Below, piece after piece: positions 1-7,064 of a DNA stretch of 9,983 nucleotides. The notes under the pieces are model-generated. The model saw only the letters and a list, made by a program, of their open reading frames with translations, did no database searches and was not told the origin of the DNA. How positions within the stretch are numbered: position 1 is the first letter of the stretch; every line of letters begins with the position of its first letter. A program made the position numbers and the translations under genes. The DNA is from Clostridiales bacterium (GTDB lineage Bacteria; Bacillota; Clostridia; Tissierellales; Sedimentibacteraceae): contig DNNV01000058.1 of the NCBI GenBank assembly GCA_003497505.1, positions 1-9,983 of the forward strand, read 5' to 3'.

Positions 1-460
1 CGCTGTTTTCCACGGCAAGAGCCACATTGCTCTTCACTGCCTTTTCAGAAAGTGTTTTTATAGATTTAATGAAATTATTTTTAAACTCACGGGAATATTC
101 TTGATAAATATACACCTTTTTATCGGGGAGCGTCATTTTTGCTCCCTCTATTATGTGCATGTTCAAAAGCTTTATCCCTGCGAGTCCCGCCCATTCAATG
201 GTTTCTAAAAACAGCTCCTCATATCCTCTTCTCACGCTTTCATAAAAGACACCTAAATCAGCTTCATCAGGCATATGCATGGTGAATTCTATTCCCGTTT
301 CCTCCGTTGTTTTTTTCAACAGCCAAGGATTTAATTTTCCTATGAAATTATATGGTAGATTCATGTTGAGTTCTATAAAGTCAAGCTTCAGCTCCATGCA
401 CAAATTTATGAGCTGGTCCAATGTGTTGTATTCTACAAGTGCCGGCATTCCTATTTTCAT
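1..460 (-). CDS. Xylose-isomerase-like TIM-barrel protein (sugar phosphate isomerase/epimerase family), C-terminus outside window
   Basis: This gene runs off the left edge, and 153 N-terminal residues are visible. It begins MKIGMPALVEYNTLDQLINL, with the beta-strand, helix, beta-strand pattern of the AP-endonuclease-2 / xylose-isomerase-like barrel. Candidate metal ligands of that fold are visible: His62 in MHMPDE, His102 in LLNMHIIEGA and Glu151 in ALAVENS. The usual members are about 250-280 residues, so roughly 40% is missing. Substrate cannot be told from this half; the family includes sugar isomerases and epimerases, and DNA endonuclease IV is a distant relative. The start is supported by a purine-rich ribosome binding site (GGTGAAAGGGGG, about 467-478). 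It lies 29 bases downstream of the rsuA-type gene and is probably co-transcribed with it. The fold is clear and the function is not. Confidence 0.8.
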   Translation of the reverse strand, partial: MKIGMPALVEYNTLDQLINLCMELKLDFIELNMNLPYNFIGKLNPWLLKKTTEETGIEFTMHMPDEADLGVFYESVRRGYEELFLETIEWAGLAGIKLLNMHIIEGAKMTLPDKKVYIYQEYSREFKNNFIKSIKTLSEKAVKSNVALAVENS

Positions 461-489
461 AATTTTCCCCCTTTCACCTTTCTTCAGGC

Positions 490-1206
490 CTAATCCGCCA
501 GAAGCTCCAGTTCCTCCACGGTCAGGTGCCTGTATTCTCCGAGCTCCAGCTTATCGTCAAGCTTTATTGGCCCCATCGATATTCTCTTCAGATATATTAC
601 CTCATTATTCACAGCATTAAACATTCTTTTTACCTGGTGGAACTTTCCTTCCTTAATTGTCACCAAGCATTTTGAAGGATATCCCGCTTCTATTATTTCA
701 AGCTTAGCCGGAAGTGTTTTATAATTTTCATTTGTCAGCAGTATTCCTTCCTGAAAAGCCTTGACATCCTCCTCGGTGACCTCTTCCTCCACCTCGGCAT
801 AATAAAGTTTATCCACGTGTTTTTTTGGGGAAAGAAGATTGTGGGTCAGCTGGCCGTCATTTGTGAGCAAGAGCAGTCCCTCCGTATCTTTGTCAAGCCT
901 TCCCACAGGGAACGGAGCATAAAATTTGTCTTCCTCCTTCAATAAATCCACAACCGTACGGTCATAATTATCTTCCGTAGCCGAAACCACGCCTGCCGGC
1001 TTGTTCATCATCAGGTAGATGTGCTGCACATACTTGACTGTTTCATTTTTATATTTCACTTCATCTGTATCTGTATCAACAATTCTTGAACTGTCTTTTT
1101 CTACGATGCCATTAACCTTTACATTTCCTTTTCTGGCATCCTGCTTGATTTCCTTTCTTGACCCAAGTCCCACGCCCGACAGCATTTTGTCAATTCTTAT
1201 TTTCAT
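490..1206 (-). CDS. rsuA: 16S rRNA pseudouridine synthase, RsuA/RluB family
   Basis: This enzyme probably isomerises one uridine of ribosomal RNA to pseudouridine. The 238 residues match the family length. An S4 RNA-binding domain covers about residues 1-60 (MKIRIDKMLSGVGLGSRKE). The catalytic domain follows, with the signature GRLDKDTEGLLLLTNDG at 102-118, where Asp105 is the expected nucleophile. The KLYYAEV (133-139) and GKFHQVKRMF (about 187-196) motifs are also present. The LMMNKPAGVVSAT opening of the catalytic domain resembles the RsuA-type proteins of Firmicutes; RluB (23S rRNA) is the alternative, since the two are hard to separate by eye. GAGAGG stands just before the ATG, and a good vegetative promoter lies at 1234-1261. 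It heads a likely two-gene unit with the TIM-barrel gene. Confidence 0.9.
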   Translation of the reverse strand: MKIRIDKMLSGVGLGSRKEIKQDARKGNVKVNGIVEKDSSRIVDTDTDEVKYKNETVKYVQHIYLMMNKPAGVVSATEDNYDRTVVDLLKEEDKFYAPFPVGRLDKDTEGLLLLTNDGQLTHNLLSPKKHVDKLYYAEVEEEVTEEDVKAFQEGILLTNENYKTLPAKLEIIEAGYPSKCLVTIKEGKFHQVKRMFNAVNNEVIYLKRISMGPIKLDDKLELGEYRHLTVEELELLAD

Positions 1207-1233
1207 CGGTACCTCTCATGTTTTATTTATTGT

Positions 1234-1261
1234 ATTATAACACGGCAGCATGAAGAGTCAA
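1234..1261 (-). promoter_or_regulatory. Vegetative promoter for rsuA unit
   Basis: On the minus strand TTGACT (1256-1261) and TATAAT (1234-1239) are separated by 16 bases, close to the sigma-A consensus. The start codon at 1206 follows about 20 bases below the expected transcription start. Its -35 box is 7 bases from that of the opposite-facing lysE promoter. Confidence 0.7.
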
Positions 1262-1268
1262 CAGAGTA

Positions 1269-1297
1269 TTGACAAAGGCACTCTTAATCTATATGAT
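1269..1297 (+). promoter_or_regulatory. Vegetative promoter for the LysE-type gene
   Basis: TTGACA (1269-1274), 17 bases, then TATGAT (1292-1297) is a near-consensus sigma-A promoter. The ATG at 1333 and its GAGAGG ribosome binding site (1322-1327) follow at a normal distance. Confidence 0.75.
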
Positions 1298-1332
1298 TTC
1301 ATCAGGCGAAAAATTTTATTTGAGAGGTTATT

Positions 1333-1944
1333 ATGATTGAAACACTAATTAAAGGATTCACTATTGGAATTGCATACGTTGCTCCAATAGGCATGCAAAA
1401 TATGTATGTGATTAACACGGCGATGACACAACGCAGGTCACGCCTGTACATGGTTGCGTTCATTACAATTTTCTTCGATATCTCACTGGCACTTGCATGC
1501 TTTTTCGGAATGGGTGCGCTTATTGAAGCTGTTCCCCTGGTAAAGGTGCTGCTTCTGGGACTGGGCTCAGCAGCCATAATATGGATAGGCATAGGTCTCG
1601 TACGCTCTGCTCCGAAGCTGGACAATACTGTTGAAACAAAGAAAACTCTTGTCCAGGTTGTGCTTTCATGCTTCCTCGTGACTTGGGCGAATCCGCAGGC
1701 GCTGATTGACGGAACAATGCTGTTTGGAGGCTTTCGAGCATCTTTGCCAGCAGACATGGCGAGATATTTCATAGTTGGTTCCGCATTGGCTTCCGCCACG
1801 TGGTTCCTGTCCCTTGGAACAGTTGTCAGCATATTTAAAAAGGCATTCAGCGAGAAAATATTGAAAATAATAAACATTATCTGCGGCCTCATCATCATAT
1901 ACTACGGAATCAGGCTGGGAATAAGCTTCTTTCAGACAATATAA
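1333..1944 (+). CDS. LysE/ArgO-type amino acid exporter
   Basis: This is a 203-residue membrane protein with about six hydrophobic segments (roughly 5-27, 38-60, 66-90, 106-127, 143-168 and 176-200). Family landmarks are the PIGMQN motif at 18-23 (PIGPQN in LysE/ArgO) and the WANPQALID stretch at 118-126. Known members (LysE, ArgO) export basic amino acids such as lysine or arginine, and related RhtB proteins export others; the LysE/ArgO-like motifs make a basic amino acid the better guess. It is the only plus-strand gene here and appears to be a single-gene unit, with its own promoter (1269-1297), GAGAGG at 1322-1327 and a terminator hairpin just after its stop. LysE-type genes are often regulated by an adjacent LysG/ArgP regulator; none is visible. 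Confidence 0.88.
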   Translation: MIETLIKGFTIGIAYVAPIGMQNMYVINTAMTQRRSRLYMVAFITIFFDISLALACFFGMGALIEAVPLVKVLLLGLGSAAIIWIGIGLVRSAPKLDNTVETKKTLVQVVLSCFLVTWANPQALIDGTMLFGGFRASLPADMARYFIVGSALASATWFLSLGTVVSIFKKAFSEKILKIINIICGLIIIYYGIRLGISFFQTI

Positions 1945-1949
1945 GCACA

Positions 1950-1996
1950 AAAGACGTTATGGTACATATGGATTCCCATATTGCCATAACGTCTTT
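1950..1996. terminator. Hairpin terminator between convergent genes
   Basis: A perfect 13-bp inverted repeat (1950-1962 with 1984-1996, core AAGACGTTATGG) encloses a second 6-bp stem (1966-1971 with 1976-1981). The plus-strand tail is T-rich (1998-2004), making it a good intrinsic terminator for the LysE-type gene. The minus-strand tail TTTTGTGC is weaker, but the position between two converging genes suggests it serves both directions. Confidence 0.85.
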
Positions 1997-2002
1997 ATTT
2001 TT

Positions 2003-2866
2003 TTATAATCTGTCGCTCCCCATCGGGATAAATTTATTGCTGTCTCTGAATTTTTTAAGTCGGGCCACCAGCTCGTCTCTGTCTCTGTTCAGTGTTCCTG
2101 CCTGATTAACATAGTTAGAAACGTGATTTGCCCTGAATACGCAATCATTCAGCTCCATGTTTTCAAGCATAAGTATATTTTCATCCAGAATTTGAATAGG
2201 AGTGAGTAGCTTAAATCTTCCCTGCTCTATATCATCAGCAAGCTCCGATTCATCCTCTACCACCAGCCTCAGCAATGAAAAATAATGAGGGTTGATGGCA
2301 GATATAACTTTGGCAGATTCCAGTGCGTGCTCCTTCATGAGCTCTGTTCCTCCGAGACCGGAAATAATCATGCATGAAAAACGGAATCCCGCTTTCACTG
2401 CTTTTTGACCGGCTTCAATCATCTGCTGCTGATTGACTCCCTTCTGCATCATGGAAAGAACTCTGTCAGAACCGCTTTCAACTCCCATGTAAAGAAGCTC
2501 CAGCCCTGCCTCGCGTATGGACCTCAGCTCATCATCGGTCTTCCTTATCAAATCCATAGGCCCCGAATATGAGCTTATTCTCTTGACAGAAGGAAATTCT
2601 CTTTTTACACGCTCCAGCAGCTGAATCAGCTTCTCCGTCTGAAGGCACAAAACATTACCGTCAGCAAGAAATATTCTTTCCGGCTCAAGGTAGTATGCTT
2701 TCAGCCATTTTATATGCTCATCAAGCTCTTCCTTTGACTTCAATCTGAACTGCTTGCACTTGTACATGGTGCAAAACCTGCACCTGTTGTGAGAACAGCC
2801 CTCCGTAATTTGTATAATAAGACTCGACGCTTCACTTGGCGGTCTGTATAAAGGCATTGAATACAT
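2003..2866 (-). CDS. Radical SAM protein of unknown substrate
   Basis: This 287-residue protein carries an iron-sulphur radical SAM core. The cluster cysteines are C24, C29 and C32 in TEGCSHNRCRFCTMYK, a CX4CX2C spacing instead of the common CX3CX2C. GVESGSD at 128-134 and the later GLGG are typical of the Elp3/MiaB/HemN-like core with SAM-binding positions. It opens with YRPPSEASSL, a start common to a widespread uncharacterised clostridial family. No extra cluster or cobalamin domain is seen, so the reaction is not predictable. The start is fixed by AAGGAG five bases upstream; that site overlaps the stop codon of murA, with only 9 bases between the genes, so the two are very likely co-transcribed and translationally coupled. 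A later Met4 is possible but lacks such a site. Confidence 0.85.
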   Translation of the reverse strand: MYSMPLYRPPSEASSLIIQITEGCSHNRCRFCTMYKCKQFRLKSKEELDEHIKWLKAYYLEPERIFLADGNVLCLQTEKLIQLLERVKREFPSVKRISSYSGPMDLIRKTDDELRSIREAGLELLYMGVESGSDRVLSMMQKGVNQQQMIEAGQKAVKAGFRFSCMIISGLGGTELMKEHALESAKVISAINPHYFSLLRLVVEDESELADDIEQGRFKLLTPIQILDENILMLENMELNDCVFRANHVSNYVNQAGTLNRDRDELVARLKKFRDSNKFIPMGSDRL

Positions 2867-2875
2867 TTCTGCTCC

Positions 2876-4129
2876 TTATTTTTCGTACCTGATATTCGCA
2901 CCAACAGCCTGAAGCTTTTCAACTATATCCGAATATCCTCTTTTTATATGGTAAACATCTGTTATTTCAGTTTCTCCGTCAGCTAAAAGGCCTGCAATAA
3001 TCAATGCCGCTCCTGCTCTCAGGTCTGTTGCCTTCACCTTTGCTCCGCTTAGCTTGCTGCTGCCCTTCAGTATTGCATTGCTTCCTTCAATCTTTACATC
3101 CACACCCATTCTTGACAGCTCGTTTGCATGCATGAACCTGTTTTCAAAAATAGTTTCATGAATTATGCTGGTGCCTTCTGCTATTGAAAGCATAGCCATA
3201 AATTGCGCCTGCATATCTGTTGGGAATCCCGGATACGGAAGGGTCTTTATATCTACAGGATTAAGCTTTCCGTCAGATATAACCCTGAGCTTATCATCAT
3301 ATTCCTCAACCTTTGCCCCGGACTCTCTCAGCTTTGCAATAACCGGCTGCAAATGACTTGACACAACATTTTCAATTACTAAATCCCCACCAGTTGCCGC
3401 TGCGGCCACCATATATGTTCCGGCCTCAATTCTGTCCGGTATTACCGTATGCTCGGTTTTATGGAGTCTTTTAACTCCCTTTATTCTGATTGTCTTTGTA
3501 CCTGCACCAACTATATTTCCACCCATGCTGTTGATAAAATTAGCCAGGTCAACTATTTCCGGCTCTTCGGCGGCATTCTCCAAAATTGTCTCCCCTTCAG
3601 CCAGAGCAGAAGCCATAATAATATTCTCAGTGGCACCAACGCTGGGGAAATCCAAATAAATATAGTTTCCGGTAAGCTTCTCAGCTATTGCATTTACATA
3701 TCCGCTTTCCGATTTGATTTCAGCACCAAGATACTTAAATCCTTTTAAATGCAAGTCTATGGGTCTCATTCCTATTGCACAGCCTCCCGGCATATACACC
3801 TTTGCATTTTGGCATCTTGCAAGAAGTGGTCCCATAACGAGAAATGAAGCCCTCATTTTACTGATTAATTCATACGGCGCTTCACATGTTTTTATTTTTT
3901 CTGCGGAAATCTTCAGTGTATTTTTCCCGTGTTTTTCTACCCTTGCTCCTAAAACCTCTAAAAGCTTGCACATAACCTTAACATCCTGCAAGCTGGGAAT
4001 ATCATGAATTATGCATTCTTCATCGCACAACAACGTAGCTGCCAGTATCGGCAGAATTGAATTCTTTGAGCCGTCAACTCTTATGCTTCCCTCGAGTCTC
4101 AAGCTTCTTTCGACCAATATTCTTTCCAT
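2876..4129 (-). CDS. murA: UDP-N-acetylglucosamine 1-carboxyvinyltransferase (MurA)
   Basis: MurA transfers enolpyruvate from phosphoenolpyruvate to UDP-GlcNAc in the cytoplasm, the first committed step of peptidoglycan synthesis and the target of fosfomycin. The 417 residues match the family. Key positions are visible: Lys22-Asn23 (GSKNSILP), the catalytic Cys117 in PGGCAIGMRPIDLH, Asp305 in PGFPTDMQ, Arg371 in ATDLRAG and Arg397 in IKRGYSDIV. The cysteine is intact, so the enzyme is predicted to be fosfomycin-sensitive. Firmicutes often carry two MurA paralogues (MurAA and MurAB/MurZ); which one this is cannot be settled here. It has GGGAG before the ATG and its own candidate promoter, and its stop codon overlaps the ribosome binding site of the radical SAM gene. 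Confidence 0.96.
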   Translation of the reverse strand: MERILVERSLRLEGSIRVDGSKNSILPILAATLLCDEECIIHDIPSLQDVKVMCKLLEVLGARVEKHGKNTLKISAEKIKTCEAPYELISKMRASFLVMGPLLARCQNAKVYMPGGCAIGMRPIDLHLKGFKYLGAEIKSESGYVNAIAEKLTGNYIYLDFPSVGATENIIMASALAEGETILENAAEEPEIVDLANFINSMGGNIVGAGTKTIRIKGVKRLHKTEHTVIPDRIEAGTYMVAAAATGGDLVIENVVSSHLQPVIAKLRESGAKVEEYDDKLRVISDGKLNPVDIKTLPYPGFPTDMQAQFMAMLSIAEGTSIIHETIFENRFMHANELSRMGVDVKIEGSNAILKGSSKLSGAKVKATDLRAGAALIIAGLLADGETEITDVYHIKRGYSDIVEKLQAVGANIRYEK

Positions 4130-4209
4130 CTTTCTCCCTACAACCTGAATTATGTATTGTAAATCAATTATTTTTCAATAATTAATAAAGTAATCAAATA
4201 GCCTTGTAC

Positions 4210-4238
4210 ATAATAACACTATTTGTTTAACATTTCAA
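4210..4238 (-). promoter_or_regulatory. Candidate promoter for murA and the radical SAM gene
   Basis: Read on the minus strand, TTGAAA (4233-4238) and TATTAT (4210-4215) are 17 bases apart, giving a leader of about 70 bases before murA. The region is very AT-rich, so chance matches are likely; this is the best-spaced pair I see. Confidence 0.45.
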
Positions 4239-4281
4239 TTGTAAATTTTTCAACTTTATTTTATTACGAAAAATTTACAAT
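4238..4281. repeat. 14-bp AT-rich inverted repeat upstream of murA
   Basis: ATTGTAAATTTTTC (4238-4251) is matched exactly in reverse complement at 4268-4281, with 16 bases between the arms. The left arm touches the candidate -35 box of the murA promoter. The half-site ATTGTAAAT recurs at 4156-4164 in the murA leader. It may be an operator or an extra hairpin downstream of the operon terminator; low GC content makes it a weak hairpin. Confidence 0.6.
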
Positions 4282-4292
4282 AAAATAAATCA

Positions 4293-4313
4293 CCGGAGAA
4301 AAACCTTCTCCGG
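4293..4313. terminator. Terminator of the spmA-dapF operon
   Basis: CCGGAGAA (4293-4300) and TTCTCCGG (4306-4313) form a GC-containing 8-bp stem with a 5-base loop, 10 bases past the dapF stop. The minus-strand tail (TGATTTATTTTATT) is T-rich with interruptions. It separates the six-gene operon from murA. Confidence 0.75.
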
Positions 4314-4323
4314 CAATTTATTT

Positions 4324-5145
4324 TTAATCAATCATTTCTATTTCTGCGCTACATACGGCTTTACCTTCAAGTTCAACCAAGCACTCTTCATTGTTCTGTC
4401 CGAATTTAAAGCTCACCATGTTTATTCCTCCGGGATTCTGCACCGTAACTGGACTTTGAATTCCGAATTTCAATGCGGTTATAACTGCACTGGCACACGA
4501 GCCTGTGCCGCAGGAGTCTGTGAAATCATCCACTCCCCGCTCATATGTGGTCACATCAATGCTTTCAGAATCTAAAAGCTTTACAAAATTAACATTGGCG
4601 CCTTCACTGAATATTTCCCTGTTTCCATCAAGATATTCTCCTATATCCTTCATCTCCGCAATTGAGGCAATTTCATTCTGATGCAAATAGACAACGGCAT
4701 GAGGCACGCCAACGTACAAGTAGTGGTATATTATTGTCTTACCCTTATACTCTGCAGTACCATGCAGGATGGCATCCTTAGTATTCACAGCTCCCAAATC
4801 CAGCATTACAGTATCTTTAAAGACCTGAGCTTTTACAATACCCGCCATGGTTTCCATTGTCATTTTTTCAGGTGCCATATTCTTGTTATATGCATATCTT
4901 GCGGCACATCTTGCTCCATTGCCGCACATTTCACCCTCTAAGCCGTTTCTGTTTATAATTCTCATCTTTATATCAGCAATATCAGACTTCTCCACAACCA
5001 GTATACCATCTGCTCCTATGGATGTCTTAACATTGCAGTGTCCAAGAGCCATTGTTCTGAGCTGAACATCATCATACTCATTGTCCCAGTTATTAAGCAC
5101 TAAAAAGTTATTCCCGTTTCCGTTTACCTTAGTGTATTTTATCAT
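4324..5145 (-). CDS. dapF: Diaminopimelate epimerase family protein (DapF-like)
   Basis: Cofactor-independent two-cysteine epimerase, 273 residues as usual. DapF interconverts LL- and meso-diaminopimelate, the precursor of lysine and of cell-wall cross-links. Both catalytic cysteines are present: Cys74 in EMCGNGARC and Cys212 in SCGTGSC. GADG (44-47), GVPHAV (146-151), NVNFV (184-188) and YERG (201-204) are also kept. The segment before the second cysteine is unusual: ERGVDDFTDSCGTGS, where most DapF proteins read about ERGVGET-(L/Q/M)-ACGTGA, and GNNFLVL replaces GNDFVV near the start. Related proteins include histidine racemases (CntK), so another substrate is possible. The ATG overlaps the stop of the upstream C26 gene (ATGA), and AAGGGA precedes it. 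Last gene of the operon; a hairpin follows. Confidence 0.85.
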   Translation of the reverse strand: MIKYTKVNGNGNNFLVLNNWDNEYDDVQLRTMALGHCNVKTSIGADGILVVEKSDIADIKMRIINRNGLEGEMCGNGARCAARYAYNKNMAPEKMTMETMAGIVKAQVFKDTVMLDLGAVNTKDAILHGTAEYKGKTIIYHYLYVGVPHAVVYLHQNEIASIAEMKDIGEYLDGNREIFSEGANVNFVKLLDSESIDVTTYERGVDDFTDSCGTGSCASAVITALKFGIQSPVTVQNPGGINMVSFKFGQNNEECLVELEGKAVCSAEIEMID

Positions 5146-5888
5146 TTTTTTCCCTTGTTGATTTTGCCTTTTTTATACATCGCAGCGGCATCTATCAACG
5201 CCTTATATATCATTTTTGACTCACTGCATAATTCAAGCATATCTTCGGGATGCCACTGCACTCCCAAAGCAAATGACAGTTTTTCCGATTCAATTCCCTC
5301 GATGATTCCATCCTCTGCAACCGCCGATATTTTGTATCCGGATGCCACATCCTTTACTGCCTGATGATGAATTGAGTTTGTTGCAAGCATGTTTGTATTC
5401 AAAGTACCATACAACTTTGAATCCTCTGAAATCCTCACCGTGTGTGTGTTGCTTTCTCCCATTGATTTTTCGGGAGAATGCCCAATGGTATTGCTTCGCT
5501 GCGAATATATGTCCTGGTAAAGCGTGCCTCCGGAAGCAACATTCATAATCTGATGTCCTCTGCACACTCCCAGCATTGGCATATCACATTTTTCCGCCTT
5601 TTTATACAGCTTCATTTCAAATTCATCTCTTTCGACCACAAGCATTCCAACCAGCTCCGTAACCTCTTCACCATACGTTTCCGGAGATATGTCATTACCA
5701 CCGGTAAAATATATTCCGTCTACCATATTAATATATTCATCAATAACATCCTCATTGTCCGTCAGCGCCATCATAAAAGGAATGCCGCCGCTAAGAACGA
5801 TAGCATTTATGTTATTTGCATCAACCTTCAGAAAAGCTGTTCCCTTGTCCGGCTCTTTACGAACCGTTATACCTATTACAGGCTTCAT
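5142..5888 (-). CDS. Class I glutamine-amidotransferase-like peptidase C26, gamma-glutamyl hydrolase family
   Basis: Cytoplasmic hydrolase of gamma-glutamyl bonds, 248 residues, like PuuD (gamma-glutamyl-GABA hydrolase). The nucleophile Cys109 lies in GVCRGHQIMNVASGG, and His213 and Glu215 in GVQWHPE complete the triad. TGGNDISP at 62-69 is the family's oxyanion/substrate loop. There is no signal peptide. PuuD works in putrescine breakdown, but no polyamine genes are nearby; instead it sits between an alanine racemase and a DapF-like epimerase, so hydrolysis of a gamma-D-glutamyl-diaminopimelate bond is an attractive inference, not proven. It overlaps the end of alr by 32 bases, with its GGAGG site (5898-5903) inside alr, and shares ATGA with dapF. 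Translation is therefore probably coupled on both sides. Confidence 0.88.
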   Translation of the reverse strand: MKPVIGITVRKEPDKGTAFLKVDANNINAIVLSGGIPFMMALTDNEDVIDEYINMVDGIYFTGGNDISPETYGEEVTELVGMLVVERDEFEMKLYKKAEKCDMPMLGVCRGHQIMNVASGGTLYQDIYSQRSNTIGHSPEKSMGESNTHTVRISEDSKLYGTLNTNMLATNSIHHQAVKDVASGYKISAVAEDGIIEGIESEKLSFALGVQWHPEDMLELCSESKMIYKALIDAAAMYKKGKINKGKK

Positions 5889-7047
5889 AAAAACCTTCCT
5901 CCCCTGTCAATTGATTTATAATATATTTTTTCCCGTCAGATAAATAAACCCGGGGAACTCTCCTGCTCAATAAGGAAATAATATTATTTTTATTCGTGCC
6001 TGCCATGATTGCTATGGAAGCAAGAGAAACTTGAGAATCTGTGTCCGTATCGTAAATGCATACCTTGTCTCCCGGCTTGACCTCTTCTATGTCGGTTACA
6101 TCCACCATGCACTGGTCCATACACATGAGACCTGTAAAATATGCCTTTTTATTTTTTATCAACACATATCCGTTCTTCCATAACTGTCTTGGATAGCCGT
6201 CCGCATACCCAAATGCCAGAGCTGCTATCTTCATATCCTTTTCAGCTTTGAAAAAGTAATCATAGCTCACTCCTTCTCCCCGGCTTATGCTCCGAACCTG
6301 TGTTACCGTAGAATACAGCTTCATGGAATACCTCAGGTCAAAGTTCTTATATGACTCTCGGTCTGCCTTGAGACCATAAATAAGCGCACCAATCCTTACC
6401 ATGTCCATTCTCGCCCATGGATAATCAACAGCAGTAATGCTGTCAGCCATATGCATTTTAGGCACCTTGATGCCCTTCTCTTTCAGTTCCCGAATAAAAC
6501 TGTTAAACCTGTCAAATTGTTCTCGGTCTCTCTCATAGTCCGCCAACGCAAAATGCGAATATATACTCTCTACAGACACCATACTGCATTCCATCATATT
6601 CTTTATTGCCTCAACACTGTCGTGACCGGTATTGAATCCAAGCCTGTTAAACCCTGTATTAATCTTAATATGGAGCCTTATATTTCCGTCACCGGGATAT
6701 ATTCTGCTTAAAATGTTCTCCCAGCACTCTTTTGAATACACCGTCATGGATATTCCATTTTCAATTACAGTCCTGATATTGGCCGGAGCTATCCTGCCTA
6801 ATACCAAAATTTCTGCAGTTCCGTCTATTTTTCGCAGCTCCAGCGCTTCCGACAAATTTGCAACAGCAAATTTGTCGGCACCTTCACTCAAAAGCAGCTT
6901 GTATATTTCAGTTGCCTTGTGTCCATATGCATCCGCCTTTAACACAAACATTATGTCAAGATTATGAAATTTATTTTTAATCTCTCTGACATTGTGACGT
7001 ATGGCATCAAGGTCAATAACGGCATATGTATCTAAATCATCATACAT
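5857..7047 (-). CDS. alr: Alanine racemase (PLP-dependent, fold III)
   Basis: Interconverts L- and D-alanine. The 396 residues are normal length. Lys37 in FVLKADAYGHK carries the PLP, and Tyr261 in GVSYDYFF is the second catalytic base. Arg217 in RIGALIYG should contact the pyridine nitrogen, and Lys127 in HIKINTGFNRLG corresponds to the carbamylated lysine of the Bacillus enzyme. CMDQCMVDVT (308-317) is the substrate-side signature. Related racemases act on serine or other amino acids, but the signatures favour alanine. In this operon it may serve breakdown or recycling of D-alanine released by the neighbouring LD-carboxypeptidase, instead of, or besides, making D-alanine for cell-wall synthesis. 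AAAGGGAAA precedes the start, 17 bases after the ldcA-like stop. A perfect 13-bp hairpin lies inside the gene at 6849-6878. Confidence 0.93.
   Translation of the reverse strand: MYDDLDTYAVIDLDAIRHNVREIKNKFHNLDIMFVLKADAYGHKATEIYKLLLSEGADKFAVANLSEALELRKIDGTAEILVLGRIAPANIRTVIENGISMTVYSKECWENILSRIYPGDGNIRLHIKINTGFNRLGFNTGHDSVEAIKNMMECSMVSVESIYSHFALADYERDREQFDRFNSFIRELKEKGIKVPKMHMADSITAVDYPWARMDMVRIGALIYGLKADRESYKNFDLRYSMKLYSTVTQVRSISRGEGVSYDYFFKAEKDMKIAALAFGYADGYPRQLWKNGYVLIKNKKAYFTGLMCMDQCMVDVTDIEEVKPGDKVCIYDTDTDSQVSLASIAIMAGTNKNNIISLLSRRVPRVYLSDGKKYIINQLTGEEGFYEACNRYNGS
6849..6878. repeat. Perfect 13-bp hairpin inside alr
   Basis: CCGACAAATTTGC (6849-6861) and its exact reverse complement (6866-6878) flank a 4-base loop. 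It encodes the ordinary Alr segment ADKFAVANLSE at about residues 57-67. No T-run follows, so it is not a standard terminator. Confidence 0.8.
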
Positions 7048-7064
7048 ATTATTTCCCTTTATAC

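Noticed and set aside
1486..1500. TGGCACTTGCA inside the LysE-type gene, reminiscent of a sigma-54 site
   Set aside because: The two boxes are adjacent without the required 5-base spacer, and it lies within coding sequence facing no gene start.
1302..1898. Long minus-strand open frame (198 residues) opposite the LysE-type gene
   Set aside because: It is the antisense shadow of a clear membrane protein, with no ribosome binding site and no recognisable motifs. The same holds for the shorter antisense frames, for example 5478-5921 and 6632-6967.
4210..4238. Possible riboswitch or lysine leader in the 194-base gap before murA
   Set aside because: I see only the terminator, the AT-rich inverted repeat and a promoter-like pair; there is no conserved aptamer-like GC-rich structure.
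5857..5888. 32-base overlap of alr with the C26 gene, as a possible frameshift or broken fusion
   Set aside because: Both proteins have complete motifs and normal ends, and the C26 gene has its own GGAGG site; it is ordinary operon overlap.
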